A DNA stretch of 64,000 nt from Punctularia strigosozonata HHB-11173 SS5 (Eukaryota; Basidiomycota; Agaricomycetes; Corticiales; Punctulariaceae): positions 576,255-640,254 of the forward strand of contig NW_006767441.1 in the NCBI RefSeq assembly GCF_000264995.1, given 5' to 3'. Below are positions 50,438-62,144 of this stretch, piece by piece. The position numbers and the translations under genes were made by a program. The first letter of the stretch is position 1; each line of letters opens with the position of its first letter. The notes beneath the pieces were generated by a model that was given only the letters and a program-made list of their open reading frames with translations, was not told where the DNA came from and searched no databases.

Positions 50438-51230
50438 ATGAGGTTGACGAGGATCTACATCGTCCGTCACGGAGAAACAGACGCAAACAAGCAGGGGATA
50501 ATTCAAGGGCATCTGGACACCTTGCTTAACGATGAAGGCCGCCGTCAGGCTCATATGGTCGCGAATGCGCTCAGCCAAGTGCGTTTCTCAGAAGCGTTTG
50601 CCAGCGATCTAGCTCGTGCATCCGAAGTGTGTATCATCACATTTACGAGGGTAGTGGTCTGAAATGGATTACACTAGACCGGTGCGATAATTCTGGGGCA
50701 AAATACCAACGAAGTGAAGCCTGAATTGAAGAAGCAGGATGCATTGAGAGAAAGAGTGAGGATCGTACGCTCACTTGGACATCTGGAGGGGCTAAATATG
50801 TCAGTTCATGGGCGAGCTTCAAGGCCAAGTCGTGCTAGATCCCCACAACATTGCACCTCAGTCCGCTGAAAGTTCGCTCGACTTCGCTTCCCGCGCAACG
50901 AAGTGGTGGAAAGAGACGATAGAGAGATATATACAGTCATCAACGGCACACCATGGAAACGTGACAGCTGACCCAGCGTCCGGGGAGAGCGCAGAGCTGC
51001 CGACGGAGAATGTTCTGGTCGTGAGCCACGGGGGGTTCATCGGCGTACTCCTGAGGAACTTGATAGGAAGCCACAAAGTCAAGTGCAAGGATGGAGTACA
51101 TCTAGGGCCTTGCCTGAATACCTCGGTGACGATAATCGAGATGACCCATGAAACAGGATCAGTCATCCAGTATGGCGATGTATCGCACCTCGTTGCGGAG
51201 GCTGTTGCAATCAATGTAGATGAGCTATAG
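50438..51230 (+). CDS. Histidine phosphatase (phosphoglycerate mutase-like) family protein
   Basis: This 230-aa enzyme has three exons: 50438-50626, 50678-50755 and 50805-51230. The catalytic RHGE motif is at IYIVRHGETDANKQG, with the nucleophilic His near residue 11. The second conserved His is in VLVVSHGGFIGVLLRN, and GHLDTLLNDEGRRQA matches the substrate-loop region. The size and an insert of about 60 residues resemble TIGAR-type and fungal broad-specificity phosphatases rather than glycolytic phosphoglycerate mutase. The substrate cannot be assigned; fructose-2,6-bisphosphate or another small phosphate ester is possible. The gene is convergent with VCX1, 243 bp between stops. Confidence 0.88.
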
Positions 51231-51473
51231 GATAGCCCTGGCTGTCTGCTGTCTGATAATGGCGGTGGCATACCCCGATTCAAAAAATGGTTCAATAAAT
51301 AAGAGCGAACAGGCCGTGGAGTTACAGTGTCTGTCTGCCGCAAGCGCAGTACCAAGTAACAAGCAAAGATGCAAGCACCATAAGGTTGTATCATGTAGCG
51401 CTGGGCATTCAAGAAGTCGAAGGAGGTCTGAAGCACAATAGTGTACCTGAAGCACGCACAGACATATTTTGAT

Positions 51474-53269
51474 TTACGACACCCAGACTGCGTCAATCGA
51501 TCAGCGGCAGCACGAGCGAAGAAAGGGTCGCCCACTTACAGGCCAAGGCAAGGATGAGGTAGAGGATAATCAGCATGAGACCCTCCATATAGTTCGACTT
51601 GCCGTCCATGATGAGCAAGTTCACGAGCACGACCGACACGAAAAGCGCAATGGTTTCGAAGTCAGCGAAGAATAGGGTAAGCGGGTGTCCTGAGCTGGAG
51701 GAAACGAAAGGGCGTCAGCGATGCTATGACGTGGATGAGAGGGCATGCCCGCTCACATCCATCCGACGATGACCAGCACGGGAACGACAAAGGCAGCGAT
51801 CTGGATAGAGCTTCCTACGCATATGCCGATGGTGAGCTCCATTTTATTCTTCAGGGCCATCCATATGGACGTGACATGTTCTGCAGCGTTCGCCTGTACA
51901 ATCCATGATAGTTGGCTACGGCGCTTTATTATAGCGACACTCGACTTACGACGATGGGAAGCAAAATTAGACCGATGAAGGCTCTGGGTATATGATACCG
52001 CTCCGCGGTCTCTTCGATGGACGCAACCACTTCGGTGATGATAAGCAATTGGTGATATGGACAATGACGGAAACGAGCGACTCACGATAATCGGCGCAGA
52101 AGGAGGTAATGACGGTCACGAGCAAGAGCCCGGTAGCAGCAGCGACGGTGCTCATCTTCGATGCTTCTTCCTCTTCCTCGAGCTCGGCGATATAAAGGTA
52201 AGCGTGAGTCTTAAGCTGGAAAACAAGGTACGCGATGTAGATGAGTAGGAGTAACAACGCGGTTCCTCGGGAAATAATGAGAAGACCCCGTTCGCTGGCA
52301 AGCACGTTCGTGATATTGTCCTCAGCGGGCTTCATATTGGGGGTGAGTGCTAGAATGGAGGGCAAAGTATGCATTTGCTACGCACTTTGGACATGTGGTA
52401 TGCAGCTGGTATTACCAGCGTGATACAAGCGAGGGTCATGAGCTAATCCGGAGTAAATTGGCTTCGTCGTCAATTACAGCTATTGCGACCATGACGCACG
52501 GAAGCAGAACTACACGGAAGCTGTCAGCATGGGCAATCGTATGGGAATTGATTTAACACACGCTTGAGCTGCGGTGACTTGGAAGTTACTCTCAGAATAC
52601 TTGAGGCCGCCTGCGATGACGACCGAATCAGCTTGCCATGTTAGCTAACGGAAGACGTCGAAGCCACAGTGCACCTGCAAAGAACGAGCAGCCCAGGACA
52701 AGCAGAAGGTTTGAGAGAATGGATCCGAGCATCTGCGTACGCAGCGTCAGCAGACATGGATCACTTCGGGCACATGTTACTGACGGAGGTCTGCACAATC
52801 CTCAGCTCGTCTAAACGGACTTCAGCACGCAGACAAGGTTAGACAATGGAAACCATCACACACTCTGTAATAAAGCAGCGATGCCCACAATAATCTCTAC
52901 CGCGTTTCCGAAGGACGCATTAAGTAGCCCAGCCATGGTCTGACCGAGCTTCAATGACATCTGGTCCGTGGCATCTCCGAGCAATGCCGCAAGGGGCATG
53001 ATAGCCATGAAGCTGAATCCGAAGCGCAGAGCAGCATCCCAGTGTAGGTGATGAGAGATGAAGGATAGAGGTACGAAGACGAGGAGTATGTTGACATATG
53101 AGCCAAAGATGAAGTGACGGTACGAGGCAGCCCAGGACGGTTCGCCCTCAGCCTTGAAGAACTTGACGGCACGTTTCGCGAAAGGCTCCGGCGGCGCGCC
53201 GTTTTCAACATCGGCGTGCGCGTCGGCGCCGTTGGGCAGCAGTGGCGTTCGCTCGGACGACGGGGGCAT
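51474..53269 (-). CDS. VCX1: Vacuolar Ca2+/H+ exchanger
   Basis: This is a 411-aa antiporter of the CaCA family, moving Ca2+ into the vacuole in exchange for protons. Eleven exons: 53269-52864, 52810-52785, 52732-52675, 52610-52562, 52509-52500, 52442-52386, 52329-52086, 52029-51950, 51893-51757, 51694-51540 and 51487-51474. The two alpha repeats are visible: [20 protein letters not shown] and [18 protein letters not shown]. An acidic loop ([10 protein letters not shown]) separates the halves, and about eleven hydrophobic helices are present. The N-terminus [11 protein letters not shown] resembles a vacuolar sorting signal. The chain ends LALAFWVS, as in the family. Exon five is only 10 nt. 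Confidence 0.93.
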
Positions 53270-53682
53270 CGGTGAGGACGGTTGGGACGATTTGAAAGGA
53301 ACGACGGGAAGAAAGGATGAGACAAGACAGCGTTCGTCCAAGCTTTCAACAGCTTTGAACCGAAACTCCCGGGGCGGTGCACCAAGGGAGGGAGGATCGA
53401 CGTCACGAGCCTGCGGACGTCCACAGCTCCCGGTCCTTCCCCAACCTCTTGGCACCTATCCGGTCGGCGCCAAGATAATATAGTGACAACCACGATAATC
53501 TCTCTCGGCGGTCTGGGCAGATCCGCGAATACTCGGCGCCAGAGGCTATCTTTACAGCTCAGGCGCCAATCTAGACAGAAGCAGAGCAATACATTATATA
53601 CAGCGCCGGGCGGTCAACGGAACAGAATCCTAGAAAAAAAAAGAACAAATACTACGGCCTCGTCTGATAGGTCGGATGTAGG
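53270..53682. other. Spacer VCX1 promoter / YPT6 3' end
   Basis: 413 bp between two minus-strand genes. Frames that extend the VCX1 reading frame upstream to 53455 lack supporting similarity and are probably leader. Confidence 0.5.
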
Positions 53683-54631
<949 letters not shown>

Positions 54632-54881
54632 GATGTTGATAGTCGGCGGGTATAGGTGCTCGTAGCAGACCTTATAGGTAAAAGAATGTCAAGCGGTCGG
54701 GCGAGCAAGCAACTGGAGGGAATATGTTGGCAACGTGTGGGAAGTCACGATGGGGAGGTGCCGAAGTCCAAATACGGAGATCGCGAGGCGGCAAGCAGCG
54801 GCGGCCTACGCGGGTCCGGGGGCGGCTTTGCTTCATCCCATATCGTCCGCTGCCTGCTCTACGTCCGGGATTTCCTCCGCT

Positions 54882-55452
54882 ATGGCGATATACGGTCTTT
54901 GGGTGTGTCCGAGTCGCAGTTACACTACCAAGTACAAGAGTGCAGAACCGTCATAGGTCATCAACAAAGCAGGCGGTCTCGTCTACCAACGCAACTTCGG
55001 CGGTACGTCATTATGGTATTGGTCATGTAGAGCAGGATGTTAATGGGGTATATCAGACGGTCTTGCTCAGTTGACGTCCAACGAATATTTGGTGCTGGCC
55101 GGAACGCTACATGGCATCCACGCTATCACCGCCAGGCTCTCGCCCATCGGGTCTAGCTCAGGCGCTCAGGTAATCGAAGGCGAAACATTCAAGATGACCA
55201 TCCATTTGACTGCTACTGGTACGCGTTGTCCTCTGCCACCTTGCATTACTGTCGGGAACGCTGAATCCCAGAATGCCAGGCACCAAATTCGTCCTTCTGA
55301 CCTCGCTTGCGGAAACCACCGCCGAGACAGTGTTGCAGAAGGTGTACGAAGCGTACGCAGACGCGGTCATGAAGAACCCATTCCATACGCCGGAGATGCC
55401 CATCAGGACGGAGGGCTTCGATTCTCGCATTACCGCGCTTCTTGGAAGCTGA
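54882..55452 (+). CDS. TRS23: TRAPP complex core subunit Trs23 (TRAPPC4)
   Basis: This is a 133-aa longin-like protein in four exons: 54882-54902, 54957-55002, 55057-55218 and 55280-55452. The first exon holds only MAIYGLW. The sequence continues VINKAGGLVYQRNFG, LTSNEYLVLAGTLHGIHAI, TFKMTIHLTATGTKFVLLT and VYEAYADAVMKNPFHTPEMPI. That is the Trs23/TRAPPC4 core. The PDZ-like insert of the animal protein is absent, as in many fungi. TRAPP complexes are exchange factors for Ypt1 and Ypt31 in ER-Golgi and Golgi traffic. Because the first exon is 21 nt, a different upstream start cannot be fully excluded. Confidence 0.92.
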
Positions 55453-56189
55453 GCGGTCGACGAGCTAGACCCATGGTATCGGCGAGTGAAGTGCTTTGGG
55501 GAATTCTCCTGACGTGATCGCTAAATTCGTTATAATCCAGAATTTGGACTCTGGACCGCTGGCTATCTCGGCATATGTCAAGGCAACCCATACCATCGTT
55601 CCTGCGATACTCATTCGGAGGTATAGATGCGATAATCGATCGGTGGGATAGGTCTGCACTGGACCGCGAGTCGCCCAGGCGGACTGCAGGTCGGGCCAGC
55701 ACACCTGGGCATAGGTTTCTTGATCTTGCGATACTTATGCCAAGGTATGCTTGTATCTACGAAGCTACTGGATCCTCAGCTGTCGCAACGACACATTGCG
55801 CTCATCTGCATTTTCATTGAATGATTGCATAAATTCGCGCTCGGGCGCACGACAGAAAGTCATGGTTGCTTTGTCACACTCGTGCAGGCAAGTATCGTAC
55901 AATCTGATCTAATAACAGACGGCACGCAGAACCATCAAGTCAAGCTTGTCCGGCCAGGTTGTCAGCATCCGATAGACCAGTTGAGCCAGAGACCGGAGGA
56001 CCAGTTTAAAGCAGAGGACCAGATTCCTTGGTTGAGAACATGCAGGTGCGGATCCTAGGAGAGCCGATAATCAGGACAAGAGGAGGGCTTTGAAGCTCTT
56101 GATGTAAGCAGATGCGTCCGTGGCCAGCTAGTAAACCAATGCATATCAGTGTCGTTCGTAGGATTTTTCGAGGGGTTATTAGTGATCCG
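55453..56189. other. Convergent 3' interval
   Basis: 737 bp between TRS23 and the coiled-coil gene. Frames of up to about 90 codons on both strands show no similarity I recognise. Confidence 0.45.
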
Positions 56190-57064
56190 TTATGACACCT
56201 TCTGGTTTTCGACGCCTTCGTTCATGCATATCATGGCGTCCTTCATCGCGCGCCGATGGGACTTCTTGCGTTCCACCTGATGCGATTCAACTATACCGAG
56301 GCAAGTGGGAGCGGCATGGGCCGTCATAGGGTGTTAACGAGGCCAACGAAGATGGCAAAGTCATCGTACGCATAGCGAGTGTCTGGTCAATCTCTTCGGC
56401 ACGTTTCTTGGACAGCTGATCGTTGAAGGCAGGATACAGGTCGAGGACCTCGCCAAAGATGTTCTGCAAGAAACCAAGTCAACTTCGGGTGCGTAAATGC
56501 GCAGGGGTGGACGTACGTCCTGAGCATCGTGTTGCTGCTTGAGAGCTTGAAACTGAGCGGTCGGGAGAGATTCCTGTGCCTTGAGCTCGGCGAACAGAGT
56601 GCGCCTCTGCTCTCTGCATCAACTTGGTTGGAGGAGAGCATCTCCGCACAGTCAAGCGACGACCTTACATGGTGGCCTTCCCGTCTTCCACCAAAGCGGC
56701 CGCGGTCTCTCTCGCCTCCGCAAAGAGTGCATTCTTCTTGTTATGGAACGCAGTCGAATGCGAATTCTTCGACGCTTTCTTCCCTGCGTGCAAGAACATG
56801 GGGGTTGAGGGAGCGCATATATGCGGCTAATGCGGTCAATATATGCGCACTACGGATTTGCTGCAGCATCTCGAGCATTTCTTGCATTCTGTGCACATAA
56901 TAACAATCGAGGGCACAAGAAGTATGCCTAGTAACGACCTACTCTTCGTTTGCATCACTATCTTCTTCCATTTCATCCGCTGGATGCTTCATGTTGGTGT
57001 CCTCCTGCTTAAGGGCGCGCTGACGTGTGCTGCGCGCGGTTGAAGTCCCGCTGCCGCGTCCCAT
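56190..57064 (-). CDS. Orphan coiled-coil protein
   Basis: This is a 187-aa protein in six exons: 57064-56943, 56888-56854, 56783-56669, 56613-56517, 56463-56370 and 56290-56190. Five GT-AG introns keep one frame through otherwise closed sequence. The N-terminus is basic with Ser/Thr (GRGSGTSTARSTRQRAL), then acidic. From about residue 40 to the end it is helical, with repeated Leu/Met/Ala and Lys/Glu spacing (MQEMLEMLQQIRKKA, RRTLFAELKAQE, EIDQTLAMLESHQVERKK). It looks like a small nuclear or cytoskeletal adaptor. I do not recognise a family. The divergent neighbour is the secreted protein at 57694. Confidence 0.68.
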
Positions 57065-57693
57065 TACGACGTAAAACAGAAAAGGAATCAAACGCAGGTG
57101 AAGTGGAGCGCGGTGAATGCCAAGCACTTCAGCTGCAGACCCGGGAGCTTCTTCGCCTGCACCGCCACGTGAAAAGCACGTGTTGTGAACTCCGGGTAAT
57201 CGGCAGCTTCCGAGCCTTTCCTCTGCGTTATTTCCTTCGCGATGCAAACTCCGTGTTGTTGGAATGGGATTGCGTCATGTCCGGCATATGCTCAACAATC
57301 CGGAGGTTGCTGATCTGTCCTGCATGATGTCCGCGGGGACTGGTGTGACGACGGAGGGCCATCTGATCATCGCCACTGTCAGCCGTTCGAAGGGGGCAAG
57401 GAGTTGGCAAATATCCTCTATGTGATGCATGGTCTATTATGGTGCTCGATCAGCAAGCGAATACACGCAGCCGAAACGCACCTTCCTGAAGCTACGCCCT
57501 AGCTGCCTCAGCCAAAAGCGGTAACCAAGCCTCATGATCCCGCCCGACACCATCTGCGCACCTCGCGTAAGGCGATTCCTGCAATGCAAACCGATCAAAC
57601 ACCACGCCGACGAGCCCCCACATGCAACGTGCAGGATGTATACATAGATGTCCTTCGTCGATCCCCATGTAGCAGGACCTGCGCCTGCACACG
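57065..57693. other. Divergent promoter interval
   Basis: 629 bp between the starts of the coiled-coil gene and the secreted-protein gene; no further gene seen. Confidence 0.5.
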
Positions 57694-58678
57694 ATGCGAC
57701 CCTCCCTCTGGTTTGCGCTGCTCGGCGCCTGCACCACCGCGTCCGCCGCCCCCCGTCGCCGCCTCGCGCGACGGGACTCCTACCTCGGTTGGTACATCCA
57801 GGCCGACACGCCGACGTCGACAACGTCCGGCGAGACCTTCCAAGTGCAGTCCAATGGGAAGTGGTACGACATCGCCTCAAACCAGCTGGGCATCGAGCTC
57901 GAGGGCGACGGACCCTCGCTCGCGTATCGGCTGAAGGGCTACAATCACTCTGACGTCCTCCTTTCGGTATGTCGTTCCGTCCGGGACATAGCTGCGTAAG
58001 GTTTCTGACGCGAGACGGCGACAGGTGAACACCTCGGCTGCCCCGCTTGTGTGGTTCAGCGATGCTCCTGGTCAGCCCCGACTCCCCTGTTCGCAGCCCT
58101 CCTCGTTTTGCTGATGCAGCGGCGCTCTTGCTAGAGGTCGACGTCGACGTTTACGCCAACATCCACACAACCTACAACGCGAGCGTGACGTCCGAGAACG
58201 CCGGGAAGACCAAGACCATCCCCGTCACGGGGCAATCGTTCAGCGTTACCAACGTCGAGTGCGACGACAGCATCAACATCACCGGTATCGTCACGTACGC
58301 GAACGGGACCTCGGTCACGTCGGACGCTGTCGACAACTGGGGCACGGGCGTCTCCGATTCCGTACGCGAAACTTATTCTTCTCCCGGGCTCCGGTTGTTA
58401 TACTGACCAATGCGCCCCGACGGCATCGTGCGCAGGTCACCACCATCAAGATCGTGGCGAACGGGCCCGCGGTCGGCGACGAGTCTTACAACAACAGCGT
58501 GATCAACTTCACGTTTAACGGCAGCGGGCTGTACACCGCTGAGTACGGAGAAGGACCCGGTCGTAAGTCATTGCTATGTGAAGCAGGGAGGCGTCGCGCG
58601 CTCTGCTGACGGTCGCCGTTCGCAGTGCCCACAGTCACCGCAACCCATGACATCGAGGTGCAGTTCTGCCCTGACTGA
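57694..58678 (+). CDS. Secreted glycoprotein of unknown function
   Basis: This is a 246-aa protein in five exons: 57694-57966, 58025-58070, 58120-58361, 58436-58562 and 58626-58678. The start MRPSLWFALLGACTTASAA is a classic signal peptide. It is followed by a basic stretch (RRRLARR) that could be a Kex2-type processing site. The mature part is beta-strand-like and rich in Thr, Ser, Val and Asn, with many N-glycosylation sequons (NHS, NTS, NAS, NIT, NGT, NNS, NFT, NGS). Cysteines are few (about two in the mature chain). There is no GPI signal or catalytic motif. It is likely extracellular or in the cell wall; function unknown. Confidence 0.75.
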
Positions 58679-59750
58679 GAGTACGCAAGCCAAGGGTCTG
58701 TCAGTTCGGGGCATGCGGAACACCCTTAGGTCTTGCGGCCAATTGATCAAAGAGGGGCTGGTCGAGACTGGGACTTGTGAGAAGACAAGGGGGTGGTTCC
58801 TTGATCGTCTGTGCTGTAGTTTACAACATACGGGGTGCGACCCTGACCGAGGCGCATGGCATCCGGCGGTGTTGGTACTCATCCATGCCAATCGATCTGA
58901 GGCTTCCCAGCGCGATGGAACGATATCGTGTTTATCCCGGGATTTGCCATGATTGAACCAGCGTGCAAGGCCCGGAAGACGGTCGTTCTAGACGCTGGGC
59001 CCTGAGGTCTATGGAGATCTGAAATTATCTCTTCACGGTTCACGGAGCGTTGGACCCGGTTGAAAAAACGACGCAGAGCCTCTGGTGCATATAGTCGCAC
59101 TACAGGAAAACGAGGACGCATCGATGTTGCAACGTGGAGCAGAGACAGAGGAGTTGACGCGTAAACGGAGGCGCGTCCGCCGCGTGCGAATCCCGCGCGG
59201 GACGAGTTCAGCTTCTGTCGAAGAACGAGTATGGGAACTCCTCGGGCGCATGCGCACATCCGTTGCTGTTCATCGAGGGCCCTGGGGAGGAGGCGCGGTC
59301 GGCGCTGCCGGTGGGATCGGCGCTACGACGGTGGTACATACCGTACGGTGCGCTACGCCGCTAGCCGTTGGCGTCAGCGAGCGCCGTTGCGTCAGCGGAT
59401 GACGTCGTGGCCCGAGCTCCCCTGCGGCTCAGGACTTATCAGGCTCGTCGACGCTTTTAACGCCCTCGGTCGGGGGAGAACGCAGAAAGCGCCCCCCTCG
59501 CCGCGAACGCAAGCAGATCCAAACAAGCCCAGCGTCCCGTGTGGTTCTCAGCCAGGCCCGTGCGTTAGTCGCCGCGATCCGTTTGCATTTTCCTGTCAGG
59601 CTCCTCGGACCGCATCTCGCCGGACCCCCGCCCCACCCCCGCCCCCCAACACTGCCCAGACCGCAGCCCAAGCGAAGCCCCACGTTTCATATCCCTCCTC
59701 CTTACTTCTTGACCTCTCTCCTCCTCCGTCCACCTCCGTCCACCTCCACC
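58679..59750. other. Spacer with C/T-rich promoter
   Basis: 1.07 kb upstream of the SDR gene. The final 150 bp are strongly C/T-rich and lead into a CCACCATGG-type start context. The rest has only composition-driven frames. Confidence 0.5.
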
Positions 59751-61226
59751 ATGGCCTCCATCGTCGCCCGCGCCCGTGCCCTGGCCACACCCACATCTAC
59801 GGTCGCTGCGACGTTCGCAAGGCCTTCATGGACGCGCTCAACGGCCCCTCGGATATTGAGGCATGCGCGGACGTACGCGACCGCAAAGCAACCCAAGACG
59901 CTTCCCGAATTCTCCCTAGAGGGCAAGGTGAGACAACATGCCCTGGCCATCTTGATCCTTGCGTCCTCATACAACGCCCCCTGTTTGCTGAATGCCACGT
60001 CTGACCACACTTGATCAGGTTTGCCTCGTCACCGGCGCTGCCCGCGGTCTAGGCAACGAGTTCTGCCGCGCCTTCGTCAACTCGTGCGTATCTATCAGTC
60101 CCCCTCCCGTGCTGTGCCTTCCCCCCTCCCCCGCATTATGACGTCATCCAGCGCTAACCCTGCGCAAAAAAAATCACAGAGGATGCACGTCGCTCGTCGT
60201 AGTCGACTTGAAACAGTCGGAGGCGGATGCCGCCGCTGAAGAGCTTGTGAACGCTGCATGCGGTCAGTTTTAGTTTTCCATATATTCCGCTGTTCAGTCT
60301 TTTTATTCTCGTTCCCGACGTGCGGGGTATTCCCCGACGTTTCCCCGTATTCTTTGTGATATTTGTTCTCTTTTTTTGGCAGCGATGTTAGGCCAGCTTG
60401 CTGATAAGGAGTGAAGTTAACAGCGACTTGAAGCCAAGCGACTTCAACGTCATTGGCCTGGAGTGCGACGTCTCGTCCGAGCTGTCCGTGCAGAAGGCCT
60501 TCCAGGCGACCCTCGACAAGTTCGGGCGCGTTGACAGCGTCGTCGCGTCTGCTGGTATGCATTTTTTTTTCAGCACACGTTGATGCTCAACGCTCATCTC
60601 TCGTCCTCGCAGGTATCGTGGAGAACTACGCCGCGTTCGACTATCCCTTCGACCGCATAAAGCGGTTGTTCGACATCAACGTCCACGGCGCCTTCTTCAC
60701 CGCCCGTGAAGCCGCGCGCATCATGATTCCCCGTGGCGGAGGCAGCGTGGTCCTCGTCGCCAGCATGAGTGCATCCGTCAGTCTTCCTTTTCATCTGCGC
60801 CATATCTTCAGGAACTCACTACGTTATCCGCCTCACAGATTGTTAACATCCCCCAGCCCCAGACGCCGTACAACGCTGCCAAAGCCGCCGTGAGGCACAT
60901 GGCCTCCTCGCTCGCCGTCGAGTGGGCCAAAAAGGCCGTTCGCGTGAACACGCTCAGCCCGGGTTACATGCTCACCAAGCTTACCCGGACCATCCTTACG
61001 CACGACCCGGAGCTCAAGCGCACGTGGGAGAGCCTTACCCCTATGGGACGGGTCAGTGTATCCCCCTTCCCAGTCCGTCGCACGCGCATGTATACTGATG
61101 AAACTGGCACATTAGATGGGTGAACCGGAGGACCTTGCCGGTGCCGTTGTGTTCCTTGCCTCGGACGCGTCCCGGTTCATGACCGGTACCGAGATCCGTG
61201 TCGACGGTGGTTACTGCATCATCTAA
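59751..61226 (+). CDS. Short-chain dehydrogenase/reductase, sugar-alcohol type, with mitochondrial-like leader
   Basis: This multi-exon gene starts 59751-59927, 60019-60083. The first exon encodes an Arg/Ser/Ala/Thr-rich leader with no acidic residues until KTLPEF, which fits a mitochondrial presequence. The SDR fold follows: cofactor loop [27 protein letters not shown], active-site Ser in VASMSAS, YNAAK with catalytic Tyr and Lys, RVNTLSPGY, and the end [21 protein letters not shown]. The sequence resembles fungal mannitol, sorbose and D-arabinitol dehydrogenases. The substrate is not certain. An Asp after the second beta strand (VVVDL) favours NAD(H) over NADP(H). Confidence 0.9.
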
Positions 61227-62144
61227 ACTATTGGGAATATGAGACCCCCCCGTCTACGTGATCAACGGAGGTGTGTTCGGGTCGGCAAAGTTGGACGGCT
61301 CTGTTCCTTTGCATGTCAGCGACGATTTATACCCCAGAGAAGCGTTATCTTCGACGAAGCAAAGGGGGGCTGGCGATTGGATGACAAAAGGACACTTTCA
61401 CCTTCGGCCGTTATGGTACAGGATTATTTCTCTCGACGCAATGCTTCCCCGCACATAGAAACAACCATAAATCTACCGCCCAAATGAAATAATGATACAT
61501 AATCATCTTGCATACGCTTGAGGTACTTGAAGATAGCGAACGGATCGGCCACTTCTGGCCCGATGTAAGATAAGTGTTCCATGGCCGGCATGCAGGACGA
61601 GTCGGGATGGTAGCTGTTACATCTTCAGCGGTGAATAATGATAGCATATGGTGCTCCACAAAGAAACAAGTATGTAAGTAGTACGGCAGTAGGTAAGGAG
61701 TGCAACGAATGTGCCTAGTAACAGGACAGATCAAGGGGATCGGAATCCGAATGAGGAGGGTATCGGAATGCTTACGGAGGGGTAAAGTAGTAAATAACAA
61801 CTATGGACTAGGACTGGAGAAAACGTTGGAATGTAGAGAGCGTCGATGGCGGGGTCAGGCCGCAAAGTATATATCACACACGTCGATAACTGAAAAGGAA
61901 AGGAGGAATGAAAACCAAGATTCGTCGCGCGGTTCCGCTCTAGCGAGGGTCACGGACCCCCTGGGTCCGCCGAGCACACCACGAGGGCCCCCGAAGAAGC
62001 TATTGGTCGGAGGATTATGGATAGGAGGAGGAGGAGGCATGTTGCTGATGAACAGCAAGGGCATAAAGGGACATGAGAGGATCGGAATTCCACAATAGAG
62101 ACGGAGAGGCATGTAGAACGAAAGAGGGAGGAGGAGCGGTAAGA
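61227..62144. other. Convergent 3' interval
   Basis: 918 bp between the SDR stop and the coiled-coil protein stop. Part of it (61855-62040) is an open minus-strand frame rich in Pro/Gly that could be an alternative last exon of the coiled-coil gene. Confidence 0.4.
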
